Shown: positions 55,820 through 64,000 of the stretch, one piece after another | How positions within the stretch are numbered: position 1 is the first letter of the stretch | Layout: every line of letters starts with the position of its first letter | From: Bettongia penicillata ogilbyi | Lineage: Eukaryota > Chordata > Mammalia > Diprotodontia > Potoroidae | DNA: 64,000 bases | NCBI GenBank assembly: GCA_023548195.1 | Contig: JAJHZJ010000061.1 | Coordinates: 5,844,373-5,908,372 of the forward strand | Direction: 5' to 3' | The notes under the pieces: model-generated | The model's input: the letters and a program-made list of their open reading frames with translations, nothing else | The model's database searches: none | What the model was told of the DNA's origin: nothing | Position numbers and translations under genes: made by a program

Positions 55820-56290
55820 TTTCCAACTGAATGTTCATAGGTAAATTAAATCCAGAGTTTCCAAAACTGAACTCATTATCCTACTCCTAAAAACTCAGCC
55901 CTCTTCCTAACTTCTTTATTTTTACAAAGGACATCACTGTCCATCCACTAACTCAGATGCACAAACTTGAATCATCTGATCTCCTCACTCTCCCTTATCT
56001 CACTACCACATATTCAAGTAGTTCTCACATTTTGTGGGATTATTTGGTTATACCTCCAAAACATCTCACATAAGTCACCTTCTCTCTACCCATAAGAAAA
56101 GCAACCTAGTTCCAGGTTCTCATCCCTTCTTGCCTGAACTACTGCAAAGTTCTCTGCCTTAAATCACTACTCTCTCTAATTCATCCTCTGCATACCTGTC
56201 AAACTAGCTCTTCTTAATGGCTCCCTATAACCTCTAGGAGCAAACAAACTCTATTTGACATTGAAATGACTTCATAATCTAGCTTCAACC
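55820..56290 (+). repeat. L2 ORF remnant
   Basis: AACTGAACTCATTATCCTAC, TTGCCTGAACTACTGCAAAG, CCTGTCAAACTAGCTCTTCT and TTCATAATCTAGCTTCAACC. Confidence 0.7.
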
Positions 56291-56344
56291 TACCTTTTCC
56301 AGACTTGTTTCATTCATAGTACTTGAATCTCAAGTGACTAGCAT

Positions 56345-56510
56345 CTGTCCTGTAAGACAGCCAGCACAACCATTATTACCCCTCCTTTTTACAGATAAAA
56401 GAGTATGAGATCAGACTTGTCAGAAGTCACATAGGAGCTAGGTTCCAGGTATACTGACTCTATGATTGGGTTTCTTTCCTCTGCACTATGTTGCATTCTC
56501 AGCAACCAAA
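56345..56510 (-). repeat. MIR fragment
   Basis: CTCCTTTTTACAGATAAAAG, AAGTCACATAGGAGCTAGGT and CCTCTGCACTATGTTGC. Confidence 0.65.
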
Positions 56511-56756
56511 ATTCTTACAAATATCTTCCTAGATGTTAAAACGGTTTTTCTCTCAAACACCCAACCAACAACAATCCCTTCCTCTAACTCTTTTACGTAT
56601 TACTTTAGCTGTGTTACTTTTTTTAGGTAGGTCAACCATAGCCAAGACATTATTCTGATTACTATTTAAATTTCTAAAATCAGCTACTATCAACTCAGAG
56701 AGGATATTCCTTCCACTTCTGCCATCGTATTTGAAGAATACAAGCACATACACACA

Positions 56757-56795
<39 letters not shown>

Positions 56796-57158
56796 CATGA
56801 GAACTTCACTGTTTGTACCTTGCCTTTGTCTCAAAGCTATAGTTGTAACATTCCTTACCAGAAAAAGTATAGTCTCATATGGACTATATGAAATACACAT
56901 GGATTGGGCATGCAGACTGTTGCCTAATGCATCCTTCACCACTATTCACACCCCAAGGTAAAACTGCTACAAATAGTGGTAAGCTTCACTGACAGCTAAG
57001 GATAAAAATCATCACTGAAATTCAGCACCCTGAATTGTAAGCAGCAGCTATCCACCATCTCTATCCAAGCCTCTGGAAGTCTGACAGTACTCTCAAGTCT
57101 AAATAAAGGGTAGAGAGAACCAAGATCAGTGGACAAGTAGCTTTCTCCCATTTATCAT
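56511..57158. other. Unclassified, with (CA)n at 56760-56791
   Basis: CACACA tract of about 32 bp; otherwise unassigned. Frames reading through the tract are not genes. Confidence 0.5.
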
Positions 57159-57372
57159 AGGCTAATAGGGTCAAAGACTTGAACTAAAAGGGACCTTACA
57201 ACAGCACAAGGCTGACCTCCTTATTTTACAAATGATGAAACTGAACCCTAGAAAGGTTAAGTGGCTTGCCCAGGGTCAGATGTGTAATAAATGTCTGAGG
57301 TGGGATTTGAACCCGGGTCTTCCTGAGTCCAAGTCCAGCACTCTTATCCACGATATACCATACTGCCTTTCT
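57159..57372 (-). repeat. MIR-type SINE, well preserved
   Basis: AAAGGGACCTTACAACAGCA, CTTATTTTACAAATGATGAA, GGTTAAGTGGCTTGCCCAGG and GATTTGAACCCGGGTCTTCC. Confidence 0.85.
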
Positions 57373-57652
57373 CCTTTCTCCTTTCTCAAGAATTATCAAT
57401 ACTGTTCAGAAAGTCTGAAGCCTTAAGTGCAAACAAATATTTATAACAACTTTTGTTAATAACATTAGGTTCTACATGTTAATTAATATTTGAAATCCTG
57501 TATCATCATGATTTCAATGTCATAAAAACTGAGAGTTCAAAATGCTTTCGGCATAATTCTCTTGACTTTTATTGTTCAAAGGATGGTAACAGAAATCAAC
57601 ACTGGGTATCACTAATTTGTTTAACAAATCAATAAAGGGCACAAAGTTTTAT

Positions 57653-57787
57653 TTGCAGGGGGGGAGGCAATTAGGGGTAGGTGACTTGCCCAAGGTCACA
57701 AAGCTAGTAAATGTCTGAGGCTGCATTTGAACACAGGCCCTCCTGATCCTAAGGCTGATTGATACTCACTATGCTATCTAGTTGCCC
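57653..57787 (-). repeat. Marsupial tRNA-derived SINE
   Basis: GGCAATTAGGGGTAGGTGAC, TTGCCCAAGGTCACAAAGCT, GCATTTGAACACAGGCCCTC and ATGCTATCTAGTTGCCCC. Confidence 0.85.
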
Positions 57788-58082
57788 CACAAAGTTAGTT
57801 TTTTTAAAAAGCTAAAGGAGGCATAATTGCTTAAAAGGGGTTACAACTACCCTATAGTACACAAAATGCTATTATTTGGTAAATATATCAATAATTTCAC
57901 AAAGATCTGTGATTTCCTTGGTGTGGGAAGATTGTCCACCAACATATAGTAACTGCCTATGCCTTGGTAGGTTAAGGGGAAATGGGGAAGGAAGAGAAAA
58001 AAATCTAAGATACATGAAAGTGATGGCAGAAACCTGAAAACAAATAAAATAATTTTTACAAAAAAGTCTTAGGGAGGTACCA

Positions 58083-58212
58083 GTGATCAAAGAGGAAAAG
58101 TGACTTGATCATGGTCACATAGCTAGTATCAGAGGTAATATATAGGATCTGAATCCAAGTCTCCCTGTCTGCAAAGTCCAGTATTCTACTCACTACATCA
58201 CATCAGCCCACT
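58083..58212 (-). repeat. MIR-type SINE
   Basis: AAAGTGACTTGATCATGGTC, ACATAGCTAGTATCAGAGG and ATTCTACTCACTACATCAC. Confidence 0.75.
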
Positions 58213-58249
58213 TGTCTTTGATTTGATACTCTTTAAAAATAAATATGGA

Positions 58250-58734
58250 ATTTACAGAATTACCAACAGGCACATGAAAAAATGTTCTAAATTACTGAGA
58301 GAAATACAAATTAAAACCACTCTGAGAAATCACATATCAGATTGGCTACCACGATAACAAAAGAAAATGACAAACGTTGGTGAGGATGTTAAAAAACAGA
58401 GACACTAATGTACTGTTGATGGAACTATGAACTAGTCCAACCATTCTGAAGAACAGTTTGGAACTATGCCCAAAGGGCTATAAAACTGTGCATACCCTTT
58501 AACCCAACAATACCACTACCAGGTCTGTATTCCAAAAAGATCAAAGAAAAGGGAAGAGGACTTATTTGTTCAAAAACATAGCATCTCTTTTTGTGGTGGC
58601 AAAGAATTGTAAACTGAGGGGATGCCTATCAATTGGGAAATAGGCAAACAAGTTGTGGTATATAATTGTGATGGAATACTATTATGCTATAATAAATGAC
58701 AAACAGGACGGTTTCAGAAAAACCTGGGAAGATC
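58250..58734 (+). repeat. L1 ORF2 C-terminal remnant
   Basis: CATGAAAAAATGTTCTAAAT, AACAGTTTGGAACTATGCCC, AAAGGGCTATAAAACTGTGC and GGTATATAATTGTGATGGAA keep L1 order with broken frames. Confidence 0.75.
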
Positions 58735-58912
58735 TTGACAACAACCCAGGGAGGTGGGTGCTGTTATTATAGCCATTTTACAGTTGAAGAAACTGAGACA
58801 AACAGAGGTTAAGTGATTTGTCAAGGGTCACACAACTAGTAAGTTGTCAGTGGCCTCATTTGAATTTAGGTCTTCCTGACTTCTAGCCCAGACCTCTATC
58901 CATCTACCTACC
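58735..58912 (-). repeat. MIR-type SINE, well preserved
   Basis: TATAGCCATTTTACAGTTGA, AGGTTAAGTGATTTGTCAAG and TTTGAATTTAGGTCTTCCTG. Confidence 0.85.
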
Positions 58913-60279
58913 ATCATATATGAAACACTGAAAATTTAATATGTATTAGAAATATCATCTTTAAGGGATCAGATTATGCAAACTGGCTTTAGATAAATTA
59001 ACCTAAAGTCAGTCAGTCACAGAAACAAGAGAGACTTACTTCCTCCTGGCTCCAGAACCACAAATTGTACTTCTCCCCATTCTACAATGAGGAAGAGTTT
59101 GGATCACTGGTCTACTCTCTAAGCTGTCTTATCTAATCATCATTCCTTAATAACACAGAAAGAACAACCACCCCCCACTACCACTAAGAAAAATGCAATA
59201 AGAGTCCCTGGCTCCCAATCTTTAGGAGCAAAGGATCTGTCAAAATACCCAGACCAGTAACACTGACAGAAAAACTTCTAGATTACCTGAGCTCACTTGG
59301 TTACAAGATTCGGGGTTTTGCTGAAAGAGCTTCCCTTTCCACTTTCCCTCTCCCTCCTGCCACACTATTCTAAAAATGCTTGATTTGACTTGTAAGAGTA
59401 ATATTAGTCATTTATTAAGCAGCATAACAACTGTCGCTTATCATTAAATGTGTCAGGTAAATTCTTAAGTTTAACTTCATTATAATGCTAACTAAATTCT
59501 GCTGATATATACTCAGTCTTCAGTATGTTGGTCACACAATATGATCCACCACTGACAAGGAAATTAAAGAGACTTGATCTCAAAGCAGCAGAGAAAACAC
59601 ACTAATTCTTAATCTTAAATTGGTAATAGGAGACAAAAATATAGTAGTAGCCTACTGTCACCAGGGCAACATCTGTAAAAAGACTTGTGTAACTAACTTG
59701 CCTGTATTTTAGGCAAAGAATTGGTCCTTAACATTCCTCCCTAACGAAACAGCAAACTATTTGGTAGCCTCTAATTGAAAATTAAAAGATAAACCCACTC
59801 CCTCAGTGGTAATACTGAAATTCATTCTCTCTCTCTACCCTACAATAGGATGCAAGATAAAACACAAACTTTTCTAAATAATCTGAAATCCTATGATGGA
59901 TATTGACTCTGGAGCAGACAGAAAATTAAGAAAAAAATGTATACAAACTTGAATTTTTTAAATAACATTAAATTTTCCAAATTTTAAGTTTCACAAGTAA
60001 AAATTAATATCATATATTATAAGGAAACTTACACCATGAAAAAACAAGCAGCTTCAAACCAAACAAAAGCAAAAAGACATTTTCAGAAGCAGGTAACCAG
60101 ACACAACCTCAAAAGAAGCTGTCAAAACTAGATTAAGCAAAGGAACATCTGGTAGTTTACTTTGAAATGCTACTTCTTGGCTGATTTTGTGGCCTAAGAA
60201 AGAAATAATTTACTGCCACACAAAGAACCCTATGTTCAGGCCCTGGCTCACTCCCCCACACAAACCAGGAATTAAATGG
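58913..60279. other. Unclassified, repeat-poor intron
   Basis: No repeat class, RNA gene or exon was recognised. Such a stretch close to a promoter could hold intronic enhancers, but nothing in the sequence itself proves it. Confidence 0.4.
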
Positions 60280-60455
60280 AAGTACCCATTGGACCAGGAG
60301 TCAACACCTGAACTCCATGGAGTGCAGGTTCTATCACCATATATCTGGTAGAGGGTACTTTAACCTGAGGCATCAGTTTCTCATTTTCAAAATCAAAAGC
60401 GTTGAATGCACATAGTTGAATGTCAGTTCTCTTGCAGCACTAAAATTTATAATCC
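60280..60455 (+). repeat. MIR fragment
   Basis: GGACCAGGAGTCAACACCTG, CATCAGTTTCTCATTTTCAA and GCACTAAAATTTATAATCCT. Confidence 0.5.
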
Positions 60456-62469
60456 TATAAAGCTATACCGTGTTTATAAATATTCATACAGCTAGTACCA
60501 ATTGCTGAAATTTGCTTATTTTCTAACAAGAGGAACACTTTTTTAAAAAGCAAACAATTGTCTTCTCAATGCTATTTCCACAAATCAGATGATAGTCCTT
60601 CCCAAAAAAATCACAACTCAAAAAATTCTAAAGACCCTTTGCATCAAATGAAAGCAGCGAACAATTCTGTTTTCTCAGTTTTAGACATAATTCCATCACA
60701 TTACAGTTCTCAAGAGAATAACTTGAGTAATGAAAGGTATCACTTCCTCCTCAGACATAATAAATTGCTTGATAATTCCATAGTCTAAAAGGATTATTTT
60801 AAATCAATTTTACAGAATAACCTCAAAGCACAAACCTACTTTTTTTTCCAGGAGTCAACTCATAGTAGCAAATCATATTTTTAAGCAAGCAAGCTTGATC
60901 ACATGACTTCTCATGACAGCAAGTATCCTTAACCTCAACACCAACATTTCCTCTACTTATCAGAAAAATGAGAAAAAGAAGAAAGGGAAGTGTAAAAAAA
61001 AAGGGGGGGGAGGGAGGAAGAATCTGAATACTAGAATTAAAAGGATGAGATAAGGAGATAACCACAATGGAGAAAGAATAAAATAAAAGCTGAAGACAAG
61101 AAAATTTTCTTTTTTAAAAAAGAACATAATTCAGATCCACAAAGAAATGAAATAGTACAACAAAAAGTATAAAAGTTAAAAAAAAAAGTTTAAATGTACA
61201 TTTGGTATTTCTGCAGACACAAACATTTCTGAAATCACACACACACATATACACACTTAAATGTTCAAATGAGCATCTATTATTAGTTCATTTTTAATGA
61301 ACAACTTATGTTCCCAAAATGTTTTCATTACTCATAGAATTCCTCAGAAAAAACTTAATTTTGAAATCAAGAAATCAAACCATTACAATTTAGTTTTAAC
61401 TACTTATCCGTTTCACAAGCAATAAATTTTAAGTTAAGTTCTGTGCTGATACAGAAAATAAGACTGAACATGCTAACACATTGACTTAATGACTAAAAGT
61501 AAGGTAAGTTAGAGATTGAACTTGCCCTTGAACAACTTATACCTGAGGGAAGGTTTATTGTCCTTAATTATGTCAATCTCATTTGAAATGTGTACTGCAG
61601 GGTGCTAAGACCAAAATGTGTTCGTGTAAACCTTAATTTTGATTTGTGTTGCATGCTATGTTGACTTTCTTATTTGGTAGATTACTTGGTTCAATAGAAA
61701 ATCCATTCAAACCCACTTCTAGATTTGTTATAAACAAGCATGTTATTTACAATGCCACTCAAAATTTAAACAGCAAAATTAAAAAATTTTTTATACTGTC
61801 ACCTCTAATAAACTATCAACAGATTTTTAAGTGTTACCTTTACTTGGATAGAGAATACAAAATGTTATACAGCAAAAATATTCTTAAATGTAGAAAAGAT
61901 CCATGACAGAGACCTCGGCATGTATTTCATAAACACTATGGCAAAGCAGACCACAGAGCCCACTAACATATTTCATGATAAAGGGTAGAAATGAAATAAA
62001 ACGAACCGATAAAAATAAAGGCACTTTCAGAGGGCTGTCTTCACTTCAAAATATATTTTCTAATGTTAACTCCTGCTTAAGGGTTTGGATTATGCACAAG
62101 TGCTGTGCAGATATCCCTTTCTCTTGATTCAAACCCGCACTGAACTCACGGCATCTCATTAAGTAATGCAGCACAGTGCGGCGCAGGTTTACACCTCATG
62201 GTTCAAATTCATACACTTAAGTAACTATATTTAAAACAAGAAGTTTAATGTATGTCCCGACGAATTAAAATACAAGGCATGCCCCGCAACCAGAAACTTT
62301 TTTAAGTATGCACAAGGGAGACAAAAACCAGTCACGGAGGTGCAAGAATCTCTGACTATTCTGCAGTTCTACCAATGTTCACTGGGGTTCACACTGCAAG
62401 GCTCCCTGAGGCTCGGATCAAACCCAACTGTCACCAGGGTGCAGTAATTTAGAGTAAGTCCCAGCCCTC
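60456..62469. other. Unclassified, repeat-poor intron next to the promoter
   Basis: AT-rich sequence turning GC-richer from about 62.1 kb. Short open frames (for example 60558-60788 and 61646-61906) show no recognisable protein. A G-run sits at about 61002-61010. Confidence 0.4.
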
Positions 62470-63007
62470 CTCCATTAGCTTCTAGGCTGCCCCTCCCCAC
62501 AGCCTCCCCGGCGGCCGGTTAGCTTTACCTCCGGTGACTGACAAGTTACAGTATCCAGCAGACGGACAGATTGTATCCTTTTCTCCTCGCCCAGAGCAAA
62601 GGCTGAGACGACGTGGGGGCAAAGGGGAAACCCGGGCTCGCGGGGCTCAGGGGGAGCCGGCGGGGCGCCTGGAGAGGGGCCAGGCGAGGACGCTGCAGCC
62701 CCCCAGCTTTCGCAGCGCAGTCTCTTCCCTCCCCCTCCCACCCCACCCCCGGAAAGGAGAAAAAAACCCGCCAGAGGATTCAACAGGAGAACCGCGCCGC
62801 CCGCCTGCGGTCCGCGAAACAGCCCGAGCCGGAGCCCAGGCCGGCGGCGGCCACCGGGGAGCGGGGGGAGGGGAGGAGCGGGAAGGGGCGGCTGGAACCC
62901 CGGGCTGCCCCTCGGCCCCCGCCGCCAAGGTCACCCGGCCCCGCGGCCGCCCCGCCCGGGGGAAGGCGGCAAGTTTAATTTCTTAGAAGCCGTGGATCAA
63001 GCCAGCG

Positions 63008-63031
63008 GCGCGCGCACGCGTGTGCGCGCGC

Positions 63032-63076
<45 letters not shown>

Positions 63077-63077
63077 C
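63008..63077. repeat. 70-bp alternating purine-pyrimidine tract (CG)n(TG)n(CG)n
   Basis: Unbroken alternation: CGCG-rich flanks around a (GT)n core. A strong Z-DNA-prone sequence inside the CpG island, about 260 bp into the predicted intron 1. Confidence 0.95.
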
Positions 63078-63272
63078 CTGAGTGCAGGGGCTTCCGAGGG
63101 GGTGCAGGAGGTCCCGGCCCCCGCTCCCTCCCTCGCCCGGAGAATGAGACACCTCCCGGCCAAGGGGCTGGGGAGTCCGAGGCGAGCCGAGCCGGAGACA
63201 GGACGGCCGCGGCTACCGCAGGGCGGGCGGGCGGCGCTTCAGCCCCCGCCAAAGGCACACGCACCGCCGGCC

Positions 63273-63280
63273 GCGGGAAA
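63273..63280 (+). promoter_or_regulatory. E2F-type site GCGGGAAA
   Basis: Matches the E2F consensus TTTSSCGC in reverse. It fits a cell-cycle-linked cohesin gene. Confidence 0.5.
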
Positions 63281-63339
63281 ATGGAGCGCCCGGGCGGGCA
63301 AGAAGAGACCTTTCTCCCGTTAATTGAATTGTTTCCTAC

Positions 63340-63480
63340 CTCCGGCTGCCGGACTCGCTGCTCCTCTCACTCCGCCGCTCTCCGGGATCCGCCGCCGCCG
63401 CCGCCGCCGCCGCATCCAATCGCCTCCTCCTCCCCCCTCCCCTCCCCTTCCGCAGCTCGCCCGGCCGTTCCTCCTCCTCT
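63340..63480 (-). other. PDS5B: Predicted non-coding exon 1 of PDS5B (5' end approximate)
   Basis: On the minus strand CCGGAG|GTAGGA offers a donor with exon end at 63340. The exon would carry a (CGG)8 tract (63389-63412). The start is placed just inside the YY1/E2F element and is a guess. A second donor-like site CCGGAG|GTAAAG ends at 62529 and scores better by eye, so exon 1 could lie or extend there instead. Confidence 0.4.
63389..63412. repeat. (CCG)8 / minus-strand (CGG)8
   Basis: Eight perfect CCG units followed by CATCCAAT. Probably transcribed as CGG in the PDS5B 5' leader. Confidence 0.95.
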
Positions 63481-63867
63481 CCGCTTCAAAATGGCGCCAA
63501 GCGTTCTCCGGCGGCAGCTCCAATCGAACCGCCGCGGAGAGCACCCGGGGCCGGCCGAGCGCGGCGCGGGGGCGCAGCGCCCCCTGCCGACCGATCCGCC
63601 GCCCCGGAACCGGCCGAGCAGCCGCCCGGGTGTCGCTCAACCCGCCGACCCGCCTCCCCGGCCGGGCGCGGCCTCGCGCTCCGGGGTGCGCGCCCCCGAC
63701 ACGCGCGCCCCCGGCACGCGCCCGCCCGCCCCGGCGCTGCCAATCAGCCCGCGGCTTCGGTTTCTTCGGCGTCTGTTGGAAAAAGAAGCAGAAGCCGGCC
63801 GACCTCTGCGTCTCGGGAGCCGAAGATAAGGAACGAGGATGGGTTTTGTTGGGCAGAGGGGGATTGG
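63416..63867. promoter_or_regulatory. Four CCAAT boxes
   Basis: CCAAT on plus at 63416-63420, 63520-63524 and 63740-63744, and on minus at 63863-63867. The first three have CCAATC, the NF-Y-favoured extension. Confidence 0.5.
63487..63501 (-). promoter_or_regulatory. Overlapping YY1 and E2F-type motifs
   Basis: Plus CAAAATGGCGCCAAG. The ATGGCG core is YY1-type, and the minus-strand CTTGGCGCC is E2F-like. YY1 sites of this kind often sit just downstream of TATA-less start sites. Confidence 0.55.
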
Positions 63868-64000
63868 CCACACTGCGTGGTCCGTTCGCTTCGCGCTCAC
63901 ACGGGGTCTTTGACCCACGCTCAAGTACCTTACAGAATTAGCGGTTCTGTGCGGTGTAGTTTCCTTCTTTTTGGTTGTAGTTGATTGTTTTACGCTGTCA
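63868..64000. other. Flank upstream of the promoter
   Basis: GC falls off. No exon of a divergent gene was recognised in the last 130 bp. Confidence 0.4.

Larger units (their letters stand above)
62470..63840 (-). promoter_or_regulatory. PDS5B: CpG island, predicted PDS5B promoter region
   Basis: About 1.4 kb of very GC-rich, CpG-dense sequence in an otherwise AT-rich window, with many GC boxes. It sits upstream of the minus-strand PDS5B coding start and has a housekeeping-promoter look: no TATA box, several CCAAT boxes and E2F/YY1 motifs. Assignment to PDS5B follows from orientation and the absence of another gene. A divergent plus-strand transcript is possible. Confidence 0.8.

Noticed and set aside
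60558..61906. Short frames near the promoter as possible exons
   Set aside because: No homology recognised and no convincing flanking splice sites; AT-rich composition.
62534..62986. 150-codon and overlapping frames in the CpG island
   Set aside because: Same composition effect; no recognisable protein and several competing frames.
63020..63941. Long open frames on both strands in the CpG island (269, 205 and 183 codons)
   Set aside because: GC-rich sequence has few stop codons. The products are Pro/Arg/Ala-rich, differ in every frame, and one starts inside the (GT)n tract. No domain is visible.

Overview
The window is marsupial-type nuclear genomic DNA: the large first intron of a single protein-coding gene, read on the minus strand. 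Two anchors support this. Near the left end (211-337, minus) is the first coding exon of PDS5B (cohesin-associated factor B). It gives 36 residues starting [15 protein letters not shown], with a clean acceptor, a clean donor and a phase-0 junction. At the right end (about 62.5-63.84 kb) is a strong CpG island with E2F, YY1 and CCAAT motifs and a (CGG)8 tract, as expected for the PDS5B promoter and non-coding exon 1. About 63 kb of intron 1 lies between them, and a short piece of intron 2 occupies the left edge. I found no other host protein-coding gene and no tRNA or rRNA gene.

The intron is built almost entirely of retrotransposon debris. The mix of L2 and CR1/L3 LINEs in both orientations, MIR-type SINEs, tRNA-derived SINEs with L2-like or RTE-like tails, marsupial-type L1 and half-L1 (HAL1-like) elements points to a metatherian. 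The species cannot be fixed by reading alone.

The youngest and most informative insertions are: (1) a full-length HAL1-like element on the minus strand (11447-14649) with an intact 366-codon ORF1, a perfect 16-bp target-site duplication (TSD) inside an older MIR, and what looks like a 257-bp 3' transduction; (2) a 3'-truncated HAL1-like element (23436-24484) with a perfect 17-bp TSD and no poly(A); (3) decayed HAL1-like elements at about 24.65-28.34 kb and 45509-48072; (4) a 5'-truncated L1 (37798-41556) with a perfect 17-bp TSD, broken ORF2 and a lost reverse-transcriptase (RT) catalytic aspartate. DNA transposons are represented by a 147-bp hAT-like element at 30593-30739 and a possible mariner MITE near 51.95 kb.

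Layout: 0-0.4 kb PDS5B exon 2; 0.4-11.4 kb old L1 3' ends, L2 and MIR; 11.4-14.65 kb young HAL1; 14.8-23.4 kb L2/L3/SINE mosaic; 23.4-28.5 kb HAL1 cluster; 28.5-37.8 kb MIR, L3, hAT and a possible LTR; 37.8-41.6 kb L1; 41.6-45.5 kb L3 and L2; 45.5-48.1 kb HAL1; 48.1-58.9 kb SINE/L2/L1 mosaic; 58.9-62.4 kb mostly unclassified, relatively repeat-poor intron; 62.4-64 kb CpG-island promoter. I found no convincing novel gene system. The best leads concern HAL1 biology (internal priming, 3' transduction, ORF1 coiled-coil repeat, antisense reading frame) and promoter-proximal DNA structure.
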